A DNA stretch of 13,846 nt, from NCBI GenBank assembly GCA_964390695.1, contig CAYMKI010000080.1:1-13846 (forward strand). Direction: 5' to 3'. Below are positions 1 to 7,157 of this stretch, in pieces. Made by a program: the position numbers and the translations under genes. The DNA comes from CAWACC01 sp964390695 (GTDB taxonomy: Bacteria > Chlamydiota > Chlamydiia > Chlamydiales > Parachlamydiaceae). Positions within the stretch are counted from its first letter, which is position 1. Every line of letters starts with the position of its first letter. The notes below the pieces were generated by a model. That model did no database searches and was not told where the DNA came from. It worked only from the letters and a program-made list of their open reading frames with translations.

Positions 1-225
1 GAAGGGAAGGATAAAGTATTCCATCCCTCAAGATTTATTTACACAAAATTCTGGAGACTCCCGCTTAAACTTGTCTCACTGCCCTCCCTCCCTCAGTGGT
101 TCAAATCATTTCACACTACTCTCACCACACTCTGTGGTTCAAACCTTTTCACACCACTCTCACCACACACAGTGGTTCAAACCTTTTCACACCACTCTCA
201 CCACACACAGTGGTTCAAACTTTAG
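1..225 (+). other. open frame entering from the left edge, possible 3' end of a gene
   Basis: Plus-strand frame 1 has no stop from base 1 to a TAG at 223-225, giving 74 codons with no ATG inside the window. The first 30 codons read like ordinary protein (for example PSRFIYTKFWRLPLKL). The rest is the 38-bp tandem repeat read in all three phases, because the unit is not a multiple of three and has no stop in any plus-strand phase. The openness over the repeat is therefore weak evidence. It could be the C-terminus of a convergent gene lying outside the window, or chance. No RNA or terminator signal helps to decide. Confidence 0.25.
96..220. repeat. 38-bp direct tandem repeat, three full copies plus a partial fourth
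   Basis: The core GTGGTTCAAA starts at 96, 134, 172 and 210, an exact 38-bp period. Copies 2 and 3 are nearly identical; copy 1 differs at a few positions. At each of the last two full junctions ACCAC and GTGGT flank a 5-base loop (ACTCT or ACACA), so the short stem is kept while the loop varies. The partial fourth copy contains the stop codon (215-217) of the minus-strand gene that begins at 2083. This suggests that the repeat grew outward from the 3' end of that gene. The unit length is not a multiple of three. The copies abut without spacers, so this is not a CRISPR array. Confidence 0.9.
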
Positions 226-2083
226 ATTTGCTGTTGGTGTTTAACAAAGCGTCGACTTTTTCTTTGAGAAGATGATATGCTGTGTCTATATCGATTTCAC
301 GCCGTTCAAATTTTTCTAGAAGCCCCGCTTCATACCCTGCCAGTTCGGGATAATCAGGTAGAGCCAGCTGCCTTCCAATAAGATCTTTCAGGAGCGGGTT
401 ATAATTATATTGTGTTTTTAACAATAGGATGAACTCGGAAAGTTCTTGTTGCAGCTCAGGGGTTTGCAACAGCTTGGCGATGCGTTCTCCCGCTTCGACA
501 AGGTAGGGTTGGGTATCTTTAAATTCCCAAATTCCAGCATCGTCGGGTGTTTCAAAGATATTAATTATGTAATGGAAATAGTCCTCGGCTTTATTTATGA
601 AATCGGAAAGGGTATCTTGTGTTTCTTCACTCATTTCTTGCATGAACATTTCTTGAAACCTATCGCGTAGGTCATTCAGTTTGTCCAGGATCGAATGTTG
701 GGACTTCTTCCCTTCCAGATACACATTCACGGGGTCTTTAGCGAATTTAAGTGCGTTATCTCTAGTTTTTTCAAGTATTTTTTGTGTCTCATTCCGTTGT
801 GTGTCCTCGATTTTGAGTCCTTCCAACTGTTTAGTTAATTCCATCCAGCTATTTTGGATAGTTTGCTGATAGCGGGGAATTTTTCGCGGCAAAGTGTCGT
901 AAAACATCCTCAGGCGATTGACATTTGTCAAACCTTTGAAGGGGATTATATCCAAGAGTTCCTTGAAATATTGCTGTAAATAATGGTGAGGGGCCCCTAC
1001 ATCTGCTGCTAATCGGATCATGCTGTCCCAGAATGATCCTTTGACTCCCATAATTTCATAAAAGGGAAAAAGATCAAATGACAGGGTTTCTGAGATAGAA
1101 TTATCGCCCGTACATCCAAACGGAGGGAGGCTATTTAACATGAGCAAGTAAAAATCCTCTTGCGTCAATGGGTAGGGATTGATCAGCCTTAAGGTTTTGC
1201 CTTTGGAGCTCAGTACGGTTTCAATTTCAATTTGTTGACCGTTTGCCCACTTCACGCTGAGGATTTTTCCAATCCCAAATTTTTTTAGACCTTCCATGTC
1301 GAGGATGCTGAAATCCACATCGGGGATGCAAACATCTAGATATGGTTTCGTCGATTCCTTTGACAGGGCTGCTACGGTATAAAGGAAGGCCATTTGGTGA
1401 TAGGAGCCTCGTTTTAAGTAGGAGCTATAGAGATCGTGATGCTGTGTATAGTTTCTTTGTGGGGCCTGAGTGTCATTTTGTGAATCAAAAAGTAGAGATT
1501 TTAGCGGGCTGTGAGAGAGTCTATCGAGCGATTGATATGTGGGTTTATCTTTAACGCCTATTCCTAAGCCCTCTTCAGCAACTCCCATGGCAAAATGATG
1601 ATCGCAATACTCGGAGATAAATAGATGGTTTTTAGGTTTATCAAAGTGGCTTTTAGACGAAACATCCAACATCAGGTCGGCGGTTCGGATTTTGTCTAAA
1701 TAATTTTGAGGAATCTCATCATATAAAGATAATAGAGTGTCGAATTGCGTGGGATCGAGGACTTTCAGTGCTGCAGGTAATTGGAGATGATTGAATTGGG
1801 GAATTATGGTGATGTGCACAGTAGGGAAAATTTTTTTGATCTGTTCTGCCGTATGCAGGATGTGATAGTAGTCTCCTACCCCATCCGTATGCACTTGGCC
1901 GCAAATCGCGATTTTTTTTTCTTTCAGTTGTAATGATTTATCTGCTAGAGGCAAAAATAGATGCTGCGTAGCAAAGTGGAACAAGGCTTTTGTGGGCTGG
2001 TTCTTGCGTAGCAGTTTTTGCGTTTTGTATTGAATATATGCAGGCAGCTCGGCGAGGAGCTGCCTGTGATTATCGATATGCAT
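215..2083 (-). CDS. uncharacterised 622-aa protein, possible GT-B glycosyltransferase-like core
   Basis: I do not recognise a named family. Residues 57-94 read like a Rossmann first strand and helix (KIAICGQV, then GVGDYYHILHTAEQI), as in the N-terminal domain of GT-B glycosyltransferases. Residues 322-345 (PFGCTGDNSISETLSFDLFP) resemble the nucleotide-sugar-binding G-x-S-x-x-E segment of the C-terminal GT-B domain. The order and spacing fit a GT-B protein, but that is inference. Residues about 400-615 are charged, helical and without a recognisable domain. There is no signal peptide or membrane segment, so it is probably cytosolic or a secreted effector. The start is the only ATG just downstream of the nitroreductase stop, 24 bp away, which suggests co-transcription; no clear Shine-Dalgarno is present. 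The stop codon lies in the last copy of the 38-bp tandem repeat. The coding call is firm; the function is open. Confidence 0.85.
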   Translation of the reverse strand: MHIDNHRQLLAELPAYIQYKTQKLLRKNQPTKALFHFATQHLFLPLADKSLQLKEKKIAICGQVHTDGVGDYYHILHTAEQIKKIFPTVHITIIPQFNHLQLPAALKVLDPTQFDTLLSLYDEIPQNYLDKIRTADLMLDVSSKSHFDKPKNHLFISEYCDHHFAMGVAEEGLGIGVKDKPTYQSLDRLSHSPLKSLLFDSQNDTQAPQRNYTQHHDLYSSYLKRGSYHQMAFLYTVAALSKESTKPYLDVCIPDVDFSILDMEGLKKFGIGKILSVKWANGQQIEIETVLSSKGKTLRLINPYPLTQEDFYLLMLNSLPPFGCTGDNSISETLSFDLFPFYEIMGVKGSFWDSMIRLAADVGAPHHYLQQYFKELLDIIPFKGLTNVNRLRMFYDTLPRKIPRYQQTIQNSWMELTKQLEGLKIEDTQRNETQKILEKTRDNALKFAKDPVNVYLEGKKSQHSILDKLNDLRDRFQEMFMQEMSEETQDTLSDFINKAEDYFHYIINIFETPDDAGIWEFKDTQPYLVEAGERIAKLLQTPELQQELSEFILLLKTQYNYNPLLKDLIGRQLALPDYPELAGYEAGLLEKFERREIDIDTAYHLLKEKVDALLNTNSKSKV

Positions 2084-2107
2084 AGAATATGTCTTGAGAT
2101 TTGGGCT

Positions 2108-2755
2108 TTACTTTTTTGAAAGAGGCGTGCCCCAGGTTCCTAGGAAGAAATTTTCATCCAGGTCAAGGCGGTCTTTTTCATGGGGCAGGTTGGCTTCTTC
2201 TGGCGATTCATAGCCTACGGCGATGACCACTACGGGTTCATAGCCATTGGGGATACTGAATTCGCTTTTCAGCTTAGATGAATCAAAGCCGCCGATTTGA
2301 TGCGTCATTAATCCCAGAGAAGTGGCTTGGTAAGAAAAGGACATTACGGCGGCTCCGGTATCATATTTGTCCCAGAGATTGGGTTTTTGGTTGTAGGTGA
2401 ATTCGCTTTTCGCGGCTACGATTACCAGCAACGGAGCTTGTTGCGCCCAATCTTGATTGCCTCCGACTAAGGTGCTTAAGGTTTTTGCGTAGGCTTCAGG
2501 AGTTAAGAGGGCGTCGCAGAAGATGAAGCGCCAGGGTTGTTCGTTATAGCTAGATGGTGAAAGCCGGGAGGCTTCGGCCAGTTGCAATAGAGTGCTGGGA
2601 TCAAGAGTTCTGGTAGGATCAAATTCATACCCGCTATGTCGCTGTTGTATGATTTCTTTGAAGCAGGTATCCATGGAGTGGCAGGAGGCTGGCTCTTTAG
2701 CTGTGAGTGCAAGTGATAATAAAGTAAATAAGAAAAATAAAAATTTAATAAACAT
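2108..2755 (-). CDS. nitroreductase-family FMN protein with N-terminal signal peptide
   Basis: Members of this family use FMN and NAD(P)H to reduce nitro groups, quinones or flavins. The family wording is clear: an early arginine (R39) followed by SGYEF, then PSSYNEQPWRF at 67-77 (the FMN-binding S-x-x-x-Q-P-W-R-F segment), a helix YDTGAAVMSFSYQATSLGL at 131-149, and AVGY at 179-182 near the end. The 215-aa length is normal once the leader is removed. Residues 1-19 form a hydrophobic stretch (FIKFLFFLFTLLSLALTA) typical of a Sec signal peptide with cleavage near TA/KE. An internal ATG at codon 28 would give a leaderless form but has no Shine-Dalgarno, so I prefer the long form. It is first in a likely two-gene unit. 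Export is unusual for an FMN enzyme, because the cofactor is made in the cytosol. Confidence 0.88.
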   Translation of the reverse strand: MFIKFLFFLFTLLSLALTAKEPASCHSMDTCFKEIIQQRHSGYEFDPTRTLDPSTLLQLAEASRLSPSSYNEQPWRFIFCDALLTPEAYAKTLSTLVGGNQDWAQQAPLLVIVAAKSEFTYNQKPNLWDKYDTGAAVMSFSYQATSLGLMTHQIGGFDSSKLKSEFSIPNGYEPVVVIAVGYESPEEANLPHEKDRLDLDENFFLGTWGTPLSKK

Positions 2756-2794
2756 TTATAGCCTATTATTTAGTGATTAATAAATTAAATATTA

Positions 2795-2823
2795 ATTATA
2801 TAATATTTAAAAATAAAAGTAAA
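2795..2823 (-). promoter_or_regulatory. candidate sigma-70-type promoter of the nitroreductase unit
   Basis: On the minus strand TTTACT (2818-2823) and a perfect TATAAT (2795-2800) are separated by 17 bp. They lie about 40 bp before the ATG at 2755. The surrounding 150 bp is almost pure A/T, so -10-like matches are cheap here; the 17-bp spacing and the 4/6 match in the -35 box are what support the call. TTTACC-N17-TATAAT before the gene starting at 10380 is similar. Confidence 0.4.
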
Positions 2824-2904
2824 TATAAATGATTTGTTAAAAATAATTTGTTGTGATTTATATATTATTAATATTGTTTAATATATAACCCAACAACCGA
2901 ATAA

Positions 2905-3180
2905 AGACATCCTGCATAATTAATCTCCTTAACACCGTTAATTGGGCAGGGGCACGGGCAAGCCTTACCATTATCCATTTTATTATAAAATTTATTGTAA
3001 GAGATCCTTATTGCTTCAAGTTCAACACAGAGGGCTCTGTGGTTTTTAATTTATTGTTTTATGAGGGGTTGTGAATACTCACCAGAGATCCTTTTGTTAT
3101 AAGGATCTCTTATGATAAATTTTCTAATAAATGGGTAATGGAAGGGTTAAGGGTAAGGAGATTACTTATGCAAGATGTCT
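2905..3180. repeat. 276-bp imperfect inverted-repeat element (MITE-like or structured RNA)
   Basis: The outer arms are 2905-2931 and 3154-3180: 27 nt with two mismatches when one is reverse-complemented. The inner arms are 2968-3011 and 3099-3141, about 43 nt, mostly identical, ending in TAAGAGATCCTTAT. The left arm carries about 24 extra bases between its outer and inner blocks. The central 87 nt contain a palindrome, CACAGAG-GG-CTCTGTG, at 3026-3041. They also contain a third copy of AGAGATCCTT (3084-3093), which pairs perfectly with AAGGATCTCT (3101-3110) over a 7-nt loop. No open frame of note and no obvious target-site duplication is present. It fills the spacer between the end of the PseC-like gene and the promoter of the nitroreductase gene. 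It could be a miniature transposon, a read-through barrier or a structured transcript. Confidence 0.8.
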
Positions 3181-3207
3181 AGTAATTTTAGATGTGTGCG
3201 GTAGTGA

Positions 3208-4392
3208 TTATTTGTGCGCCAAGGCTGTTTTTAGGGTGTCGATGACGTGATGCACATCTTCGTCTTGCAGGCCATAAAATAGGGGCAGCGAGAGCGCTTG
3301 GGCATAATATTTTTCCATGGCAGGAAAGTAGTCGTGGACTTCACCGTATTTTTTTACAAGATAGGGATGACGGTAGAGCGGGATATAGTGGACTTGTGTG
3401 CCGATATTTTTTTGCAGCAGTTGCTGCATGAGTGCCTGTCTCGATATTTTAAGCTTGGCAAAGTCTATTAAAGCCACACAGAGATGGTAGGCGATGCTTG
3501 GATCGGGCTCAGGGGTGAGCAATCTGACATGGGGCAGTTTTTTGAACTGCTCTTGGTAAAGGCGCATGATTTCGCGTCGTCGTGTAACAAGCATATCCAG
3601 GCGTTGGAGCTGGCTGCGGCCTAAGGCCGCTTGGAATTCGGTGAAATTATGGTTGTCGGTAATGGCCTGTACTTCATAGTACCAAAGGTCAGGAGATCCT
3701 TCCAAATATCTGGGGTCGCGTTCGATGCCATTGTTTCTATAGAGCTTTAAGCGGTGCCATAGTTCTGCATCGTTGGTGGTGACCATGCCGCCTTCTCCTG
3801 TGGTAATGATCTTGGCCGGGTGAAAGCTGAAGATGGTCATGGAGCTCCAGGTGCATGATCCTACGCGCGGTCCTTCGGGATAGTACCTAGAGCCTAACGC
3901 CTGTGCTGCGTCTTCGATGACGATAACATCGGGATTGTTTAATTTCTGGTTGAGTTGCGGCATGTTGACGGGAATGCCGGCAAAATGCACGGGGATCAGG
4001 AAGGTTTTTCCCCGTGTGTGTGGGAGGTTGGCGTTAAAGCAAGCCTGGTCGATGTCGATGTTCCCATTGGAGGGGTCGATATCGATGAAGATGGGTTGTG
4101 CACCGAAGCGGATACCGCAGCCGGCGCTGGCGATAAAGGTGTTGGCTGTGGTAATCAGCCTGTCTGATGAGGTGATGCCGGCTGCAAAACATGCTGCGGC
4201 CAAGGCAGAAGTGCCGCTGTTGAAAGCTACAGCGTATTGGACTTGGCAATAGGCGGCGATCTCCTTTTCGAACTGCTCCACTTGATCGCCCCGTGTAATC
4301 CAGTGGGAGGATAGGGCATTTTGTACAGCGGCTATGTCATGGGCATCGATGAATTGTCTGGCATAGGGAATGAAAGTCGATCGAGGCATCAT
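3208..4392 (-). CDS. PseC-like DegT/DnrJ/EryC1-family PLP aminotransferase for a nucleotide sugar
   Basis: This is a fold-type I PLP enzyme of the sugar aminotransferase family. It fits best with PseC, which aminates the UDP-4-keto-6-deoxy-AltNAc intermediate in pseudaminic acid synthesis. Visible features are IPYARQFID at 8-16, NSGTSA at 58-63 (phosphate-binding), EDAAQALGS at 160-168 with the pyridine-binding aspartate D161, and FSFHPAKIITTGEGGM with the Schiff-base lysine K194. The segment WYYEVQAIT...FTEFQAALGRSQL near 235-262 and the C-terminal HYIPLYRHPY and ALSLPLF blocks are also PseC-like. At 394 aa it is full length. AAGGA ends 6 nt before the first ATG; a second ATG follows at once. 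It is divergent from the 598-aa gene, and no other sugar-pathway gene lies in the window. Perosamine- or legionaminic-type aminotransferases are close alternatives, so substrate assignment is moderate. Confidence 0.92.
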   Translation of the reverse strand: MMPRSTFIPYARQFIDAHDIAAVQNALSSHWITRGDQVEQFEKEIAAYCQVQYAVAFNSGTSALAAACFAAGITSSDRLITTANTFIASAGCGIRFGAQPIFIDIDPSNGNIDIDQACFNANLPHTRGKTFLIPVHFAGIPVNMPQLNQKLNNPDVIVIEDAAQALGSRYYPEGPRVGSCTWSSMTIFSFHPAKIITTGEGGMVTTNDAELWHRLKLYRNNGIERDPRYLEGSPDLWYYEVQAITDNHNFTEFQAALGRSQLQRLDMLVTRRREIMRLYQEQFKKLPHVRLLTPEPDPSIAYHLCVALIDFAKLKISRQALMQQLLQKNIGTQVHYIPLYRHPYLVKKYGEVHDYFPAMEKYYAQALSLPLFYGLQDEDVHHVIDTLKTALAHK

Positions 4393-4446
4393 AGGAAATC
4401 CTTAATAGTTAGTGTCCAAGACTGTTAATGGAGAAAATTTCTTTTC

Positions 4447-4452
4447 TATAAT
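4447..4452 (+). promoter_or_regulatory. candidate -10 box for the degenerate-MBL gene
   Basis: A perfect TATAAT lies 63 bp before the ATG at 4516 in the 123-bp divergent spacer. The best upstream -35 match (GTTAATG around 4424-4430) is poor, so this is a weak call. The spacer has no other clear signal; the downstream gene's own ribosome binding site is only a weak CGGA. Confidence 0.3.
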
Positions 4453-4515
4453 TTCTGTTTCTTTTACAAATAGTGAATTAAGCCATTCATGTAAAGTAGA
4501 GTTACGGAAAAACCG

Positions 4516-6312
4516 ATGGATCAGGATAATACAGATCATACTATACGACCCATGGCCTCTCTTCTCCACGAATCTGAAATAGAGCCGGTGGATTCTACAC
4601 AAGTATTGGAACCTATTGAAGAAAGTAAATACAAATCTCAAGATGATTCCGTTTATATGGACTTTTTTAAAGGAGAAGGGTATTTTAATCAAGGTCAATT
4701 TGAGACGGCATTGAGACATAACAGACAAACAAGCAAAGAGAGTGCTTTGGATAAAGAGGCGCTGAGAGAGCTGGCTCATATTTTTGAAGAATATCCTGCC
4801 ACTGAAGATTTGTTTGCAGAAGAAAAGGACACAAGTCCTATCTGTCATGCCGAACTTCAAGATCGCACTTTTAATTTGCAAGCTAACCCCATGGAGAGTT
4901 TTATGAATACAGAAGCCGATATTTTTTCCTCGCCGAAGAGTGTAGATACAGGCTCCACCCAAAAGTTAACCAAGCGTCTTTATTCGCATGCTACGGATCT
5001 TATGGATCCAAATATATCTGCTCAAGGACATCTTGAGGGAAATTATTCCGCCTTGGATGAACTCAAAAAGCTGTCGGAGACCGCCAAAGAAATATCTCCT
5101 CTAGCTAAACACTATGCTGCTGATGAAATTGTCCCCGACCGCGCAGCCGGATTTTCTTTGGCTAAAAAAATAGCTTCCTTTGAAGCTACCCAGAAGGAAC
5201 TTGTCAGCAGATATTTGGGTGAAAATACAGGCAGCCGCAACAAATTAGACTTTGCGTTGTTTTATCTGAATGGATGGCCTCTTGGGTTGTCAGACAAAAA
5301 TGCCTTCCCTTTGCCCATTTTGTTGACTGAACAGACGCGCAAATCCAGAGGGGGGATTTTCATTCGATGGAATGGCAAAGGCATAGCCATTAATCCCGGC
5401 GAAAATTTTCTGCAGCATTTTCATGCGCAGGGTTTGCATATCTACGACATTGACTATGTCATTGTCACGGGTGCGAAGCCTTCCTGCTACGCTGAAGTGA
5501 AGGAGTTGTATGATATCAACTATGAGTTAAATAAAGTCAGTCCCACTTTGCATGTGATTCACTATTATTTTTGCCACCAAGCCTATCAAGAGCTGTCGCG
5601 GGTTTTGAAGCCGCATTTCAAGCAGGAAAGGGAAACTTTGCACAGCTTGGAGATTTTTTTAGATTCTCCGGATGTCGAGAGAGTGGATTTAGCCGATGGG
5701 ATCGTCTTGCATTATTTTTCCACTTCTAATCACGATGCCATTTCCGCCAGAGCTGCGTTCAAAGAGGACAGAGGGGATAAAAACAATGCAGAGCTGGGAA
5801 TCAAATTAGAATTGAAGACGCTCTCTTCAGATAAAGAGGAAAGAGGCAGTGTGCGTGTCGGTTACATAGGACAGTGCGCCTGGAACCCTCTTTTAGCACA
5901 TCATCTAGGCCACTGCGACTTGCTCATGACCTACTTTGGCAGTGCTTCTGCCAATGATATCAATAAGGTGTCTTATCAAAGCGACTGTTTAGGATACCAC
6001 GGCACCTTTACGCTGCTGGAAGAAGTAGCTCCAAAATTACTCCTGTGTGGAGAGTTTAGCGGAAGAGAAGGCGATATCCGCTTGGAGACTTGTCAAAAAA
6101 TACGCCATGACTATCAGGCGCAAATGAGGTCTTCGCAGCGGGATATCTCGGTCATCTTGCCTGCCGATGCGGGATTTTGCATGAATTTAAAAGAGTTTAA
6201 GATCAAGTGTTCCATCAGTGAAGACTGGGTGATGCCGGGTCAAGTGCAAGTGACCAAAACTTTAGATTCCTTTGGCAAGCTGATTTATTTGTCCCCTGGC
6301 TGTTGCTACTAG
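4516..6312 (+). CDS. 598-aa protein with a C-terminal metallo-beta-lactamase fold lacking its metal ligands
   Basis: Residues 1-240 are acidic and low in recognisable structure. From about 278 the protein follows the MBL fold: RGGIFIRWNGKGIAINPG (278-295), then DIDYVIVTGAKPSCYAEV at 311-328, where active members have DIDxIIxTHxHxDHxxE. Here the ligand positions read G319, K321, S323 and C324. Later, VGYIGQC (448-454) stands where VGYTGDT is usual. CDLLMTYFGS (467-476) stands where a His normally follows DLL. CLGYHGT (491-497) stands where HLGYxGT is usual. GEFSGREGDIRLE (512-524) is the conserved tail. The fold wording is retained while the residues expected to bind metal are replaced, so I infer a non-hydrolytic pseudoenzyme, perhaps a binding or scaffold protein. 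It is divergent from the PseC-like gene and followed by a stem-loop. I know of no gene symbol. Confidence 0.88.
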   Translation: MDQDNTDHTIRPMASLLHESEIEPVDSTQVLEPIEESKYKSQDDSVYMDFFKGEGYFNQGQFETALRHNRQTSKESALDKEALRELAHIFEEYPATEDLFAEEKDTSPICHAELQDRTFNLQANPMESFMNTEADIFSSPKSVDTGSTQKLTKRLYSHATDLMDPNISAQGHLEGNYSALDELKKLSETAKEISPLAKHYAADEIVPDRAAGFSLAKKIASFEATQKELVSRYLGENTGSRNKLDFALFYLNGWPLGLSDKNAFPLPILLTEQTRKSRGGIFIRWNGKGIAINPGENFLQHFHAQGLHIYDIDYVIVTGAKPSCYAEVKELYDINYELNKVSPTLHVIHYYFCHQAYQELSRVLKPHFKQERETLHSLEIFLDSPDVERVDLADGIVLHYFSTSNHDAISARAAFKEDRGDKNNAELGIKLELKTLSSDKEERGSVRVGYIGQCAWNPLLAHHLGHCDLLMTYFGSASANDINKVSYQSDCLGYHGTFTLLEEVAPKLLLCGEFSGREGDIRLETCQKIRHDYQAQMRSSQRDISVILPADAGFCMNLKEFKIKCSISEDWVMPGQVQVTKTLDSFGKLIYLSPGCCY

Positions 6313-6342
6313 TGGTCTTTTTGCGCCAAGAAAGTTGTTCAT

Positions 6343-6367
6343 TATAGGGAGTAGTCAGCTCCCTATA
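6343..6367 (+). terminator. stem-loop after the degenerate-MBL gene, possible terminator
   Basis: TATAGGGAG (6343-6351) pairs perfectly with CTCCCTATA (6359-6367) across a 7-nt loop, beginning 30 nt after the stop codon. Only a broken T-rich stretch (ATTCTTTTC) follows a few bases later, so termination may be partial. The next gene's ATG is 40 nt on, and the hairpin could instead cap or attenuate its message. Confidence 0.45.
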
Positions 6368-6407
6368 TCACATTCTTTTCAAGAAACCCTTACACAGGAT
6401 AAAAGCT

Positions 6408-7067
6408 ATGCGGAGATGTTTTTTGTTCTTTTCTATGGTGATTCCTTGTATAATGTTCGCTGCTGTTGAAACACAAGCTCAAGAAATGACCCCAAAAGCG
6501 GCTTTTGATAATTTGATCACAGGTAATCAAAGGTATGTCGCCGATAGGTTGGAACATCCGAACCGCTCCGGAGACCGCAGGGAGTCTTTGAAGAGTAAAC
6601 AAGAGCCCTTTGCTATTATTGTGGGATGTTCTGACTCGCGCGTTTCTCCCGAGATTGTATTTGATCAGGGTATTGGAGATTTATTTGTCGTGAGAATCGC
6701 CGGTAATGTGGTGGGGCCGATCGAATTGGCAAGCATCAGGTACGCTGCTGAATATCTGCATTCCTCATTAATCTTTGTGCTGGGGCATGAAAATTGCGGA
6801 GCTGTGAAAGCTACGCTTCAGCATCAAACCGGGGATATCGAGCCTGTGGCGGAGCATATAGAAGCCGCCTTGAAGGCTGGTAAGATAGCTTTTGCACCTA
6901 GTTCGCTGGAAAGCGCTATCAAAGCTAATGTGAGGTGGGTTATCCAGGAATTGCGCCAGGAAAAAGCCCTCGCCAAGCTGATGGAAGAAAAAAAGCTAGA
7001 GGTGGTGGGCGGATATTACCACCTTGAATCGGGAAAAGTCGAGCTGTGTTGTGAGGCGTTGAAATAG
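6408..7067 (+). CDS. beta-class carbonic anhydrase with signal peptide
   Basis: Catalyses CO2 + H2O to bicarbonate + H+ with an active-site zinc. The beta-class signature is complete: CSDSR at 74-78 (C74 binds zinc; the D76/R78 pair is the catalytic dyad) and GHENCGAV at 126-133 (H127 and C130 bind zinc). RIAGN at 96-100 and the N-terminal NQRY (40-43) are also typical. The 219-aa length is normal plus a leader: residues 1-24 have RR followed by a hydrophobic run and end in TQA/QE, so the mature enzyme is probably periplasmic. The start is supported by AGGA at 6396-6399, 8 nt before the ATG. It stands alone between a stem-loop and a strong terminator, so it is probably monocistronic or the last gene of its transcript. 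A periplasmic location suggests pH or bicarbonate handling at the envelope; that part is inference. Confidence 0.95.
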   Translation: MRRCFLFFSMVIPCIMFAAVETQAQEMTPKAAFDNLITGNQRYVADRLEHPNRSGDRRESLKSKQEPFAIIVGCSDSRVSPEIVFDQGIGDLFVVRIAGNVVGPIELASIRYAAEYLHSSLIFVLGHENCGAVKATLQHQTGDIEPVAEHIEAALKAGKIAFAPSSLESAIKANVRWVIQELRQEKALAKLMEEKKLEVVGGYYHLESGKVELCCEALK

Positions 7068-7095
7068 ACACCGTCATGTTCAACTCCATTTAGCC

Positions 7096-7124
7096 AAGAA
7101 GGATAGTTCATCTATCCTTTTTTT
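7096..7124 (+). terminator. rho-independent terminator of the carbonic anhydrase gene
   Basis: AAGGATAG (7099-7106) and CTATCCTT (7112-7119) form a perfect 8-bp stem with a 5-nt loop (TTCAT). A run of seven T ends at 7124, and flanking A residues can extend the stem. It starts about 30 nt after the stop codon at 7065-7067. This is the clearest terminator in the window and isolates dnaA from upstream transcription. Confidence 0.9.
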
Positions 7125-7157
7125 GTGTAAAGTGAGTTTATAAAAAAGCGAGGCAGA

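Noticed and set aside
96..220. CRISPR-like direct repeats
   Set aside because: The 38-bp copies abut each other without unique spacers, and no cas-like gene is nearby.
3917..4252. Plus-strand open frames opposite the PseC-like gene
   Set aside because: They are antisense to conserved PLP-enzyme motifs, and their translations have no recognisable domain.
4402..4962. 186-codon minus-strand open frame
   Set aside because: It overlaps the 5' part of the 598-aa plus-strand gene and the divergent promoter spacer, and its translation resembles no protein family; it is a shadow frame.
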